DNA from: Gymnopus androsaceus JB14
Lineage: Eukaryota > Basidiomycota > Agaricomycetes > Agaricales > Omphalotaceae
NCBI GenBank assembly: GCA_009733575.1
Contig: ML769524.1
Span: 62,001-126,000, forward strand
Direction of reading: 5' to 3'
DNA length: 64,000 nucleotides
Within the stretch, counting starts at the first letter, position 1. Each line of letters starts with the position of its first letter. Below the pieces are notes generated by a model. It ran no database searches. It saw nothing but the letters and a program-made list of their open reading frames with translations, and was not told the origin of the DNA. A program made the translations under genes and the position numbers. This document shows positions 13,836-25,033 of this stretch, one piece after another.

Positions 13836-14360
13836 ACTAAGTGACCTTAGATCCTCCTGGGCCCAAAACAGTTTTTTCTGATGTGTTATGCTTGTGTTTG
13901 GCAGTGAGAAGCACTATCTTGGGAAAACTGCTGTTGGGGCAGCTGTGGGATCAATGGAGGAAAGGATGATGTCTGGTTTGCAAGTGAGGGGAGTGGTGGC
14001 AATGCATTGGGCATCCTGCTGCTTTGAGACAAGCCTGACCCAAGTTTCTTCATCAATCCTATCCATCTCATTCATATTGTTCATGACTCCAATGGAAAAC
14101 ATTGAGGAGCAGTTTAAAACTCCAGAAGAGGTCCTGGTCTCATCTGACCATATGGAATTCCTGGTCCAGAATGGAGATAACTGATTCAGCATTGGATTCG
14201 GGGTTGCCTTCGGCAGCTGTGAGTTTTTTGATAAAATGAGTGTCGTTGTGTGCTGCAATGTTGAAATTAGCCTTAATATGAACGCCAAGAGTAAGCCTTT
14301 TGAGATTGGCAATGATATTTGCAGTCTTGTGTGTTTTCGGTCTGCATGCAGGATCATCCA

Positions 14361-15449
14361 GCGAAGTGTTGTGGGGAAGAAAGCTCGAATTGGGTCTCAG
14401 AGTAAATCATACCATAAAGGAGATCTACTTTAGTGAAAAGAGAGTGAACAAAGGTCAATAAAAAGTGATATAGGAGCGACGGCTATGAGAGTCGACTCCA
14501 AAAAGGATGAAAGTGCTTAACAGCGCACTGCCGACTCTCAAGTCGTGCTTAGCTTATCCTCTGATAAGCGCGCTCTGCTAGCTTATTGCGGAATAATCCA
14601 ATATACTTTAGATACGCTATATTGTATGTTGAACAGTACAGCATATAAGCCGGGGACTTTACATGTAAATTCCCCAGATCAGTTATTTGGAATATTATCG
14701 GTTTTCTTCTCTCAATTCAGTCTTCTTTCTCTCTCTCTCAATCTCTCTCTCTCTCTCTAAATTTTCTATTATCAACTAACACAAACTTGATCTTGAACCA
14801 ACCCATTATTCCATTGCATAAGCTCCACCCTTGATTTACCAAATCATTTATCTTTAAAATGGTTCCATCTACCCACTCAAAATCCTCTAGAGAAGTCAAT
14901 GCGACATGCTCTAACAGCACCCATTTTTGAATTTCCCAACACATTACATATCAGGAATTGCACAGTTTGGAACTGTACAGTACACTTTTTCACCTTTGGA
15001 TTGGCACAAAAGAATAGGTAGTTAATATTAGCTACATACTTTACCTGTATTATAGAAGTTGGCATTCACAGGGGAACAGCGATCTACAGTAGCGGCCACT
15101 GAGTCAGCTGCGAGCTCGTCGTCTGTTCACTGTGCGTGTCTCGAGACCAACTCGAGACCGAAAATCTCGGACCCGCCGGTGTTCAGCTCTTGGACCTTGC
15201 CGTGTAATAAATATTCCTTCCTTCTTACTCGTAAGGACTTTGTTTGTGTTGGGTTACCAGTGCCACCGCCCTATTAGTTGTATGGATTAATCGCTGTTAC
15301 CTGTACATTCAGCTTTCGAAGCATTGTGATCATAGGAAACTAGATCGAGTACTAGTATCTGGAAGTGGCCAGTCGATGACAGTCTTAGTCTACAAATCGT
15401 GTACATACCATTAGTACATGCGTACATGTTATTTTATTTGCCTCTCCCC
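14361..15449. other. gene-free stretch with CT microsatellite
   Basis: Contains a CT-rich simple repeat at about 14721-14758 and a phrase with hairpin potential around 14490-14540 (GAGTCGACTC and flanks). It may include a terminal part of a retrotransposon, since the AT/CT-rich run before 14760 looks promoter-like, but I cannot show paired repeats. No gene seen. Confidence 0.4.
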
Positions 15450-17333
15450 CTACCTCCTCCTCCATTTCCCCACCTCCCTCCGCAACCTCCGCGCAGCCCT
15501 CTCCCTCTCAACCTCCCTCCTCTCCATCTCCTCCTGTGACAGCTCCTCCCACCGAGTCCCATACTCCTCTGACTCTTGGTAATCACGAAAAGCCGAACGT
15601 AAAGGCCGGGGATACCTCCCTTCGCGATCCCGATCTCGTCTGCCGCCGCTTGCTAGACCGGATTTATCCTTCCACGTCGTTTCGCCTGCGTCCTTGCGTA
15701 CAATTAAACTATCATCCACCAGTCCCCACTCAACTACATCCCTCCGATGTTTCCTCAACTCGTCATGCACCGCACAAGCAACGAGGGATACAGCCTCTCC
15801 GCCCAGTCCCAGTTCCCGACATAGCTGGGAGGCGAAGACTTCTGGTGTGAGAGGAGAGAAGAGGTCCCATTCGATATGGTCTAGAAGGTGATGGGTGAGA
15901 CCGAGCTGGACGTCGATGGAGAGGAGGACGCGGATTTCTGGGAGGGGTGGCGTGGTATTGGTATCTGTTGTATTGCTATCGACAGCCATGCTGCCCGCGT
16001 CCAGTTGGAACGGTGTGGGTATCTGGTCTTGTTCTTGGTCGTTGAGTCCCAAATCCGTGCCCATAACCCTACCCCAAACGCCAACCCAAGCCTCCCCCCT
16101 CGCCTCCTCCACCTGTGCCCTAATCTGCTCAGCTATAGTCTCCGCGTACGGCTCCACAGGAATATCTACATCCTCACAAAATTGCGCCGCGAACATGCGG
16201 GGCGTTATAGCGTTCGGCGACTCGAATTCATGGATGTTCCATACGAACGCGTCGCGGATGCGTAGACCCGAGTCTGTTTCGAATTCGACGCGGATGGGGA
16301 TGGGTACCTCCCTAGCTTTCTTAGTAATAGTATACTCCCTAGTATACTCCTCACAGCTCCCATAGTCAATCCCAGCCATAACCCCACCCACATTGGCAGC
16401 AGTACTCGACTTTGCATTTGCCCGTATATAGCGAGATGGAGGTGGGCCGAGGCCGAGGTAGGATTGGGTTAGATCCGTGTCCGTAGAAGGTTGCGGTTGC
16501 GCACGCATCGGTGTCCCTCTAGACCTCCCACCGCCCCCTCTCGTCGAAGAAACGACGAAATCCGCATCTGTCGCATCGTCTCGCATCGGAGTCCCATCAG
16601 AATCAGCTCCAGCCCCCGTGTCCAGCTCCTCATCGGACCCCAACTCAGCGTAATTCACAGTTCCGCGCGCACGTCGGGAGGAGCGAGATGGGCGAAGTGT
16701 TGGTGCTGGCGTAACACGGAATGTGGAGGAGGAGGATGGAGGTATGGCTTGAGGGAGATAAGATGGGTGGTGCAATGAGCCTGAGCCAGTCCCAGCGTAA
16801 CTGTAGTTATAATTACTATACCCAGTCTGAGTATTGACCCCGGTATTAAACGGAAACACGGTAGGCTGAACGAGCAGCGTTGCGCCTGTACGGAGACGAG
16901 ACGCGTATGTGCTGTAGCCCGCTTGTGCATGAGTAGGGATTATGGGAGCTGGAGGTTGGGGTATTAGAGACTGCTTATAGGCATCGACGATGGCATTGAC
17001 GTTGGCATTGGCGTTGGGGTTGGTTGGAGGCCACAGCTGCAACGTCTGTCTGCTACTACTACTCGGTGGCAAAGGCTGCGGAGGAGCCAAGCTAGGTTGG
17101 ACTTGCGGATGAAGTTGGAGGACTGCAGGTGCCGCTGCTGCTGCTGTGGTACTTCGAGTAGATCTTGAACGAGATGCCGTAGCCGGTGCTGGCGTTGCCG
17201 CCTGAGGGAATCCAACGCCCGACGCACCTGCTGCGAGCTGAGATATAGCCTGTCTCAACTGAGCATCCGACATGTTGCTAAACGCCGCCGTCGCTGCGTT
17301 CCCTACCCCTCCGTAATACGGTGTACTGCTCAT
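15450..17333 (-). CDS. SNF5: SNF5/SMARCB1-family chromatin remodelling subunit
   Basis: Core subunit of a SWI/SNF-type nucleosome remodelling complex in the nucleus (Snf5 of SWI/SNF or its paralogue Sfh1 of RSC; the sequence alone does not decide). Single uninterrupted frame of 627 residues from ATG at 17333. The N-terminal half is low-complexity (Ser, Pro, Gln, Ala). The SNF5 domain follows with its two repeats: the first around VPIPIRVEFETDSGL, RDAFVWNIHEF and MFAAQFCEDV, the second around IRVLLSIDVQLG, LLDHIEWDLFSP and FASQLCRELGL. The spacing between repeats holds an acidic insert. The C-terminus ends in a highly charged Arg/Glu tail (ERRAARRLRREV-like). No intron in the coding part, unlike most neighbours. 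Confidence 0.9.
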   Translation of the reverse strand: MSSTPYYGGVGNAATAAFSNMSDAQLRQAISQLAAGASGVGFPQAATPAPATASRSRSTRSTTAAAAAPAVLQLHPQVQPSLAPPQPLPPSSSSRQTLQLWPPTNPNANANVNAIVDAYKQSLIPQPPAPIIPTHAQAGYSTYASRLRTGATLLVQPTVFPFNTGVNTQTGYSNYNYSYAGTGSGSLHHPSYLPQAIPPSSSSTFRVTPAPTLRPSRSSRRARGTVNYAELGSDEELDTGAGADSDGTPMRDDATDADFVVSSTRGGGGRSRGTPMRAQPQPSTDTDLTQSYLGLGPPPSRYIRANAKSSTAANVGGVMAGIDYGSCEEYTREYTITKKAREVPIPIRVEFETDSGLRIRDAFVWNIHEFESPNAITPRMFAAQFCEDVDIPVEPYAETIAEQIRAQVEEARGEAWVGVWGRVMGTDLGLNDQEQDQIPTPFQLDAGSMAVDSNTTDTNTTPPLPEIRVLLSIDVQLGLTHHLLDHIEWDLFSPLTPEVFASQLCRELGLGGEAVSLVACAVHDELRKHRRDVVEWGLVDDSLIVRKDAGETTWKDKSGLASGGRRDRDREGRYPRPLRSAFRDYQESEEYGTRWEELSQEEMERREVERERAARRLRREVGKWRRR

Positions 17334-18087
17334 CCGACCTCGACGCGTGGTTTTGCTTCAAAATCGAAATCGAATTTCGTTAGTTAATGGACCCGGTATT
17401 AGATGCTTGAATGGAGATCAGCGACAGGCAATTTATTGAAACAGAGGTCGAAACTCACTGTAACTTTGAGCGAAGAGAAGAGAATGTCACGGTAAAAGGC
17501 AAAGGCGCGTTCGAGAATTGAATAAAATTATTTTATTCCGGGCCGCCTTAGCGCGCTCATTGAGCGCCTATTGATCTCTTGGTTTATCCTTCGATGATTT
17601 TTTCGAGCATGCAGTAAAGGCTGATAGCGACCTCTAGTGGTTCAGGATCATGCTATTCTAACTTTACGGAGAGGCATTTTGCATGCGAGAAGGGCTTAAA
17701 TAACGCTCTCTCACTGGCAGCCGTCGTTCCCTTAATAAATCATCCTCCGCTATGCTCCGTAATCCGTATTGCTTAAGTATAGTTTGACGCTTTGCCACAT
17801 AGAAGAATGCAACGGCTCGAAGCCTCAGTCTAGACAGAGAGTCGATGCGTCCTAGGAAGGTTTCAAGTACGAATCAACAATCATTGGATCTTGTACAACC
17901 GCACGTACATATACGGTCGGGCCTAATAAGTAGTAGTATGGTTAGTGGTATTAAGCAGTAAGTTGGCTCGAGGGCTTCGGCACATCAGTCTGGCCTTTCC
18001 TCCCTCTGATAACTTACAGATATAGCCTTGTGTAAGTCTCATTGACCGTATCGCCATAAATAAGAAAAAAAGATGACGAGAAAAACA
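17334..18087. other. upstream region of the SNF5-family gene
   Basis: No open frame of note. It presumably holds the promoter and 5' untranslated part of the minus-strand SNF5 gene; a run of candidate splice signals near 17340-17460 hints at an untranslated intron, which I cannot prove. An oligo-T run on the minus strand just 3' of the tRNA is a plausible Pol III stop. Confidence 0.35.
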
Positions 18088-18199
18088 CGACGCGGCAGAA
18101 TTTGAGCCTGCGCCCTCAAAGAGGAAGGGAAGAGGAACAGATACCGCATTCGCAGAAAATCATTCGAATCTGTCGCCGTAACCATTTGGCTATAGCGCC
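18088..18199 (-). tRNA. tRNA-Ser (anticodon CGA), intron-containing, possibly degenerate
   Basis: Minus-strand cloverleaf of 112 nt. The D arm is TAGCCAAATGGTTACGGC, the anticodon stem pairs ACAGA with TCTGT, and the loop reads TTCGAA, giving anticodon CGA. About 20 nt between loop position 37 and the 3' stem strand (starting TGATTTTCTGCG) is a typical nuclear tRNA intron containing CGAA that can pair with the anticodon loop. A long variable arm follows (CCTCTTTGAGG), as in class II tRNA-Ser. The T arm is GCAGG-CTCAAAT-TCTGC. The acceptor pairs only about five positions (GGCGC with GCGTC) and its 3' strand seems one base short. An oligo-T run follows. It could be a pseudogene. Confidence 0.6.
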
Positions 18200-19346
18200 T
18201 AGTCTGTATGTACGTACTTCCTCAATCCCAGATTTGGATGGCTCGAATTATCTGACATGTCTACGTGAATGCATGGCCGCATAGGGAGCTCTAGGGTGTC
18301 TTAAGCCGAAGATATCTTCAAGCTTTTTCGAGTTCCAGCCTCGTTCTACTTGCTCAGAACTATCGCTCATTCAACAAATTTGAATAATTCGGGCCTTGCC
18401 TCCTCCATCACATCTTATCCCCACCACCCCTTCAGAATATCGCTCTCCATCCATACCACCGTTACTTCCGTCTATCGGCCCAGAGCCGTCCACATCTAAA
18501 CAGTTAAAGTTGGGGCTACGCCAAAAAGCAGAAAGACTTCAATCCAATGTCAGTAGTAATTGGCAAGCGAAAGCACTGTGGGATATACGTATACGGTCAG
18601 GCGGCGCTGAAGCCGCCAACACCTGCTCAATCCGCGGATGCCCTCATTCAGAACCTCGACAGAATTTAAGGTCAGGACTCACTATACCAGAACGCCCTGC
18701 GATACTGGACTCCTGTTGTGGAGATTCCCAGCAGTCCAGGTCCCAGAGCTGTCCCCGTAAGGGTGGTATAATGCGGACTTGGACTCTGTAAGCCTCGCTT
18801 AATAGCAGCTCACTACTAAACAGCCTTGACGTGTGGGTCTGGCCATCCCCGTGCCACAACCTACGCGGAGACTGTACCTGAGCGCTAGCAGATTAGGGAA
18901 CAAGTGCAGGAGGCGAGGGGAGGCGTGAGTGAGGGTTTGGGGATGGGAATAGACAGATAAGGAATAGTCACTGAGCATGCAGAAACAAAGGGAGAGCGAT
19001 GCAAAGCGAGTTCTGTGGAGCTTCTACTGAAGGCACTAAGGCCAATACACTTACAGCAGCGAAAACATTGCCATTTGTTCCAAGCATCAACCATCCCCCG
19101 ACCTGCATCGGAAAGAACCTAAGAGAAGCATATATCACTCAGTACGCAGGAGAACAGAGGGAAAAAAAGGGAAAGCAATGAAAGAAAACTGTAGAGCTGT
19201 TGTAAAGGTGCTAGGGCCCATAGTACTGCTTACACCATCGAAAACATAGCCAAGCGCCAATCAAAGTTGGTAGATATAAGTGTAGCACAAGAAAGTAAAG
19301 ATTCTTGCTATGGTAGTAGCAAAAGAATATCATTAGTTCATCCCAC
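18200..19346. other. gene-free stretch with one unassigned open frame
   Basis: A plus-strand open frame at 18396-18791 (131 codons) is proline-rich at its start and then of random-looking composition; I recognise no family and no supporting exons. Two weakly similar phrases around GGCACTAAGGCC and GTGCTAGGGCCC (near 19030 and 19205) suggest a short local duplication. No RNA gene other than the adjacent tRNA. Confidence 0.4.
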
Positions 19347-20831
19347 TCAAATCTCTTCTATCAGTATTGGTTTAGGTGGATCTGGCCGTTCCTCATTAGA
19401 GATTGAACGAGCCTCAACCTTCTCCGCATCCCTTGCATCTCCCTCCCTCTCCCTCCCCCTCACAACAAGGTCATCCGCTAATGAACGAAGCACGAGTGAG
19501 GGTGTAGATAGTACATGGGCTGCATAGAACACAAGTTTTTGTGCCACTGGGGAATGTTTGGATGATGGGGCTTGGGATCGAGGTTGGAAAAGTTGATGTA
19601 AATCCGACAAGACGTATAGTATTGGGTTCCGGTTGGGATGGGACTCGTCAACCTCATTGTGAGTGAGTGGAACGACTGCGACTGGACGTAGCAGTGTAGA
19701 GGTGTCCCGCATTAGCACTGGGAATGTCGAGGTTGATAGAGTAGACTAGAAGAGGGTAGTTTTCGGAACAAGGTACTTAGTAGTCGAAGGAAGTAATCCA
19801 AGCACTCACTTTGTCAAATTTCGACCAGATATCGGTAATTGCATCGGATACATTAGTGTGTAACACGGTGGATTTGCGATCCAAGAGGAATGGTACCAGT
19901 TGCCCTAAAAGTTGTTTTGCTTCGTCATAGTCGGAATTGTTGGGATCGAGGGATGATAACGGAGATGTTGCGAGTCGACGGGTTATGAAAGCGTAAGCGA
20001 TACTGTTCGTTGGGCGTGAGGATTACTACTGTCCGAGATACCAAGGAACAACCCACCAAATTGAACACAAGTTGTATATCAACGGCGGACCACTTGGCAG
20101 AGGTTTTACCATGGCGGACGGTATATCCATTAACTCTGGCTTTGAACCATATCGAACATCATCAGGTTGAGCCTCGTCCCCCTCCATACCAGGTGAAGCC
20201 TCCCACCATGGTTCGAGCGTCTCTTTTTCGAATTCTTCACTGTGCAGGAGATCTTGTGCGAAATTACTAGAAGGATCATGCAAGGCCTTGATGAATTTTT
20301 CTTGCTCGACTTTGGTGAGTAGAGACCAGAGAGTATCGGGTGATGCGGAGGCTACAGACTGTAATAAGTTTAAGATCATGACAGAAAGAACAAGTCTCGC
20401 ACCAATTTCAACAGCTGAAAAACGTTCCGCTAGATCGTCTACATCCGATTCTTCTTCGCCGGCCATATTATCGTCTAGACCGTCTTCTTCGAACCGTTTG
20501 AGCAGTTCCAACATTTTCTGGCGTTCCTCTGCAGATTTTGACGATTCAGATCGGATTTCGGTCTCGATTTGCTTCTTGTAAAAAGCTTCTGAGCAGTTTG
20601 TGTGGGCCTAATGATATTTTTAGCCAGGATTCGTTATAAAACAAGAGCCAAGTACTTGCTGGAGATTTGAAGCAAGTCGAAGAGCAATATGGTAGATTGC
20701 ATTCTGGACAAGTGTATCGAGAAACTTGGCGGCGACATCTATCAGAAAATTTAGCCGGGTATCTAAACACTCAAGATTTATACTTGCATTTTACAGATAA
20801 CGTTTGGTTCTTGTTCAATGGTGGAAGGCAT
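19347..20831 (-). CDS. ZNHIT2-like HIT-type zinc-finger protein
   Basis: HIT fingers of the ZNHIT2 type bridge the R2TP/RuvBL chaperone to client complexes such as U5 snRNP; that role is inferred from family. The proposed ATG at 20831 reads MPSTIEQEPN and then VICKM. After an intron the finger continues CRRQVSRYTCPECNLPYC and SSTCF, then after a second intron TNCSEAFYKKQIETEIR, the hallmark after a HIT finger. An acidic stretch (DDNMAGEEESDVDDL), a helical middle with EPWWEASPGMEGDEAQP, and a C-terminal domain to the stop at 19347 follow; five or more introns. Odd point: the first exon and the finger exon are out of phase by 2 nt. The decayed copy at 35.4-36.5 kb has ATGTGCGA where this gene has ATGCAA, so two bases (TG, near 20793) appear lost here, removing the second finger Cys. 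Either a sequence error or recent damage. Confidence 0.75.
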
Positions 20832-20935
20832 GAAGCAGATTTCGGCGCTTATCCCAAAGCGTGACCATTATCATGAGCAATGATTCCCGGCATATATATC
20901 TTTAGACCCTCTTAGACCTATTCTTGACTTATCCT
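20832..20935. promoter_or_regulatory. shared divergent promoter, ZNHIT2-like / amidohydrolase
   Basis: Only 104 bp separate the two divergent start codons, so both genes must share this promoter region. An AT-rich patch (CATATATATC near 20890) could serve as a TATA-like element for the plus-strand gene. No operator can be named. Confidence 0.5.
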
Positions 20936-23900
20936 ATGATGAAGCCCTTGTTGGAAAGACGTTATCGTCATTTTCTTGCTATTCTCCTTGCGTCGCTCCT
21001 CAGTCTTCCACTTATCAAACTGCGAACCACGTACTCTCGTTCTCCTCGAGCTCCCTCCAACTACGCGTCAATTATCGACAAATGCCATGCGCTGAAGCTT
21101 CCCGTTGGCCCACCGCCAACATTCCACGAACGACCAGAATCAGACCGTTTTGCGACAGGGACTCCACCAACTTTGATACAGAACGCGACTATATGGACAG
21201 GAGAACACAATGGAACGCAAGTTATCCACGGAGACATCCTGTTGGATAAGGGCATGATATTGCATGTGGGGAAGATCCATCCTGATATACTACAACTATA
21301 CGGGGCAGAACTAGAAATTTCGGATGCGCAGGGCAAGTGGGTGTCACCTGGAGTCGTGGATTTACATTCGCATCTGGGAGATGACCCTTCGCCTGTTTTG
21401 AGCGGGGCATCCGATGGCAACTCCTTCAAAGGAATAGCCCAGCCTTGGTTACGTTCAATCGACGGTATAAACACTCATGATGATTCATACCCTCTTTCCA
21501 TTGCTGGCGGTTTGACTACTGCGCTCATACTTCCTGGATCTGCAAACGCGATAGGTAGGACATATATTCGTCCTGAAGAGGTTCGGTTGATTTGACATTG
21601 CTTTAAGGTGGCCAGGCATATGTTATCAAGCTTCGTAAGACCGCAGAACGTTCAACTTCTGCGATGATTCTGGAACCACCGTACCAGATTAACTCTTCGT
21701 CTCCACCCTCGGATGCCTATGTGCGTTGGAGACATATCAAGTGGGTACAAGTTTTCATTCGCTTGAATATCACTGACTCGGTACAGGCATGCATGTGGTG
21801 AGTATATAAATGTAGATTGAAGCGTCGACGCTGAATATGCCCAACAGGAGAAAACCCGAGTAGGTCTTTCACCGTCATCATGTCTTTGAAGGTTCATGTG
21901 ATTACTCTCTACTAGGCCGTGCTTACGATGGAACCCGTATGGTCTGTGATCTCACTGTTCCTTGTCTTGCACGAAGCTCTAGTGCTAAACCACTAGCAGG
22001 ACACGTTTTGGGCCTTTCGTCAATCGTACGTCCTTGTCCCTTCGCTGGTCCCTACTCACACTCAGACTCACCCGACTAGATATGACAAGGCTTCCCAGCT
22101 CAAAAAAAAGCAAGACGACTATTGTTCAAAAGTTGACGCCGGACAGATCGATAACCTAGGAGAGTTCCCGGACGACTTGCAATGGGAAGCTCTGGTGGAT
22201 GTTCTTCGAGGCCGAGTGAAGGTCAACACACATTGTTATGAGGCTGTTGATCTCGATGCGTTTGTTCGTGTGAGTGTTTTCTAAGTCCAGTCTGTGTGTC
22301 TTGCAATGAACTCATCACTAAACTTTAGCTATCGAACGAGTTCAAGTTCCCCGTAGCCGCATTTCACCATGCGACTGAAACTTATCTTGTGCCTGATGTC
22401 CTAAAACGAGCTTATGGTGTGTACAATCACAAAATGTTTATGCTCTGTTAACGTTCATATGCTAGGTGGACCTCCCGTATCGGCTGTATTCTCAGGATTT
22501 AGCAGGTTCGGAATTGAACCCACGTCTTAGTTGCACTCGCTAACGCTTCTTGTTTGAAGGTATAAGAGAGAATCATATCGATTCTCTGCGTATGCAGGCA
22601 AGATTCTTACAGAAAATGGTTTAAAGGTGGTCATGAAGGTACGTCCCGGTTTCTTGAAGCCATGCCTCAGTGGCTAACATACGCTTGACATTAGAGCGAC
22701 CATTCTGCCATTGACTCTCGATATCTCTTGCACGAGGCCCAACAAGCATATTACCATGGTTTGCCTGAAAACGTAGCGATCGCTTCTGTTACTAGTACTC
22801 CTGCAGATGCTATGGGTGAGGATCATCAATGCTCGATACTATGCTTTCTCACATAGATCATACTAGGAATGGGGCATCGAATTGGGTATGTGAAGAAAGG
22901 TTTGTGCTCTTCTGAAGCCGGTTCTCTATTGCTAAAATCCTATTATCCCAGGATGGGATGCGGGTAAGTCTCGTGCATTATATCGTTGACTCAATCTTGT
23001 TGAATGGCGTAGATTTGGTCATCTGGGATAGCCATCCTCTAGCCTTGGGAGCGACTCCCATACAAGTCTTCATCGATGGTATCGCCCAGCTGGAAGACCG
23101 TGCGATATCAGAGAAATCACACAAGCTTCAGCGCGCCCCAAAGATCCCAAATCTCGATGAGGAGGCTCGCAAAGCGGTCGAATACGAAGGTCTTCCACCT
23201 CTAGCAGTGAACGCTTCCTCTGATTACGTCGTCTTCAAAAACGTCAAAGACGTCCTTGTGAGATCTTCCTCTGGAGTTGGAGTTGAGAAGGTTTTCTCCG
23301 CGCCGCAGCTAGACTCGGAGCAGGCTGAAGATTTTGAGTTCGGAGTGGTTGTCATTCGGAATGGAACTCCGGTTTGTATTGGATTGTACGAAAGCTGCAC
23401 ATCGTTCATATCTGATTCGGAATCCGACGATTCTGAGCCCACTATCGTTGATTTGAAAGGCGGGTCGATCTCCCCTGCTCTTATGCATTATGGATCTCCA
23501 CTTGGGCTGCAGCATATATCTTCGGAACCCTCGACTACAGATGGAAACGTTCTTGATCCTCTAGGATCCAATCATATACCCTCGATCCTGGGCGAAGGAG
23601 CTCTTGTACGTGCTGTAGATGGCTTGCTTTACGGTTCAAGAGATGCACTGTAAGCGCTGTGAAGCTCGAACTACGAGCTGCTCTAACCTACCCTGACCTT
23701 CCGCACTCTAGCTTGGCTTATAGAGCAGGGGTTACCACTGCTGTTACCGTTCCACAGCATGGCTCGTTGTTCTTTGGCTTGGGAACGTGTTTCTCCACTG
23801 GCGCTTTACACAAGCTTGAGCTCGGCGCTTTGCCTCAAGCAGTTACCGCACTACACACGGCCGTGTCTTTTAATGGAGTGGTCAGCGTCAGCACTCAGAT

Positions 23901-24734
23901 AGCTGCTTTAAGGCGTTTGTTACTTCACAAAGGGGAAAACTCCATCGAAGACGCACTACACGGCGCTATCAAAGAAGTGGTCGCTGTGAGTACTTCCTTC
24001 CGAACCTCGTATAACCAGTAAAACTCAATTTGGCCTTGTAGGGCCAAATACCTCTTGTAGTAGAAGCCGGAAGTGCTGATATAATCGCGACACTCATTTC
24101 GCTGAAGAAGGAGGCTGAAGCCATTCACGGAAACCCAATACGTTTGACCATCGCCGGCGCAGTGGAGTCCCATCTACTTGCTAGAGAACTTGCAGAAGCA
24201 AATGTAGGAGTGGTGGTAGGGCCTATACATCCTTTCCCCGACTCATGGGAGAATCGTCGGATGTGAGCAGATGTCCTAAGACTACATCAATCGGACTGTC
24301 TAACGCGCCATGAATCACAGACTACCTGGCCCACCTCTCACCAAAGATACGACAATAACTAAACTGTTAGATCATGGTGTTACTGTTGGGATCTCCTCCG
24401 TGGGCTTTTCGATACGTGCACCACCCGGGAACTGGAATGCTCAAAACTTGCGATTGTACGCATCCTGGGTGAGTCGTTTTTCGGTGCATACGTTTTCATG
24501 AGTTTGCTTGACACTGACAACCGTTGATTACAGGCTGCATTGGATTCTGGAGGAAAGATTGTTGAGGAACAAGCAATCACAATGGCCTCCAAAAATCTGG
24601 AAATCTTACTGGGTGTGTCGGGGAAGGATGAGGATGCAGATCTCGTTGCCACTATGGGTAGTGGTCTTCTAGATCCCAGCTCGAGAGTTGTGAGCATTAT
24701 ATCCCCTCGCGGTGGAAAGGTGGATCTGTTATGA
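20936..24734 (+). CDS. amidohydrolase-family protein with N-terminal membrane anchor
   Basis: Metal-dependent amidohydrolase superfamily (imidazolonepropionase / dihydroorotase-like fold). The substrate is unknown; this large fungal subfamily is generally uncharacterised. ATG at 20936 gives MMKPLLERRYRHF followed by a hydrophobic segment (LAILLASLLSLPLI), a signal anchor or signal peptide. NATIWTG and GDILLDKGMILHVG form the N-terminal beta-sandwich strands, and VSPGVVDLHSHLGDD carries the metal-binding HxH. Later blocks are VNTHCYEAVDLDAFV, AAFHHATETY, MKSDHSAIDSRYLL, GHRIGYVKKGWDADLVIWDSHPL, and a long insert with LAYRAGVTTAVTVPQHG. The protein is made from about a dozen exons with introns of about 50-65 nt and ends IISPRGGKVDLL at 24734. 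Length (about 950 residues) matches the large fungal type with a duplicated or extended C-terminal half. No lesion found. Confidence 0.85.
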
Positions 24735-25033
24735 TACAGGCAAAATACGAAACTTCGGTAGTCGTTATCCAAAGCCTGTACGTTCAACAGACTCCGAGTT
24801 AAAGAGTTGTGCTCGTGTCTGGTACATATATACCGTAAATGTGCCTCCCAAAGGATGATTTAACGTCTCAAAGTTAGCAGTTGAAGCAGTGTGAAGTGCG
24901 TCTCTCATTTAGTAGGACGTTTCATTGTTTAAGTGTTTTACAAGTAATCCGAGTAGTCAGTCTCTTCGATCAAAAGAAGTCCGTTGAATGCATTTAGTAT
25001 GTAAGGTCAAAGGGAGAAGCGGATATATTTAAC
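24735..25033. other. short intergenic stretch after the amidohydrolase
   Basis: 3' flank of the amidohydrolase and the sequence beyond the last recognisable exon of the truncated monooxygenase. I looked here on the minus strand for the expected next monooxygenase exon (a PRTLE-type motif) and did not find it. Confidence 0.5.

Larger units (their letters stand above)
9128..14360 (-). mobile_element. decayed DIRS-like tyrosine-recombinase retrotransposon
   Basis: On the minus strand, in order, stand a gag-like region (13440-12721), reverse transcriptase (12944-11142), RNase H (about 11140-10730) and tyrosine recombinase (10216-9128). That set and order, with no DDE integrase, marks a DIRS-type element. 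It is decayed: frame breaks and stops separate the domains, a hairpin element (13516-13835) interrupts the 5' side of gag, and the recombinase lacks a catalytic Arg. The 5' part beyond the insertion (to about 14360) keeps a minus-strand open frame that is probably the rest of gag. I could not identify terminal or split repeats, so the outer limits are approximate. Confidence 0.75.

Noticed and set aside
14690..14760. Possible LTR end (CT-rich run before CTAAATTTTC)
   Set aside because: I found no second copy or terminal repeat pairing with it; the CT run is a simple microsatellite.
15888..16365. Plus-strand open frames of 125 and 156 codons
   Set aside because: Shadows of the SNF5 gene on the other strand; GC-rich codon bias explains their length.
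18396..18791. 131-codon plus-strand frame
   Set aside because: No recognisable family, no supporting introns or promoter, composition near random after the first 30 codons.
22400..22600. Possible second gene inside the amidohydrolase
   Set aside because: The apparent breaks are normal introns; exons join in phase into one protein.
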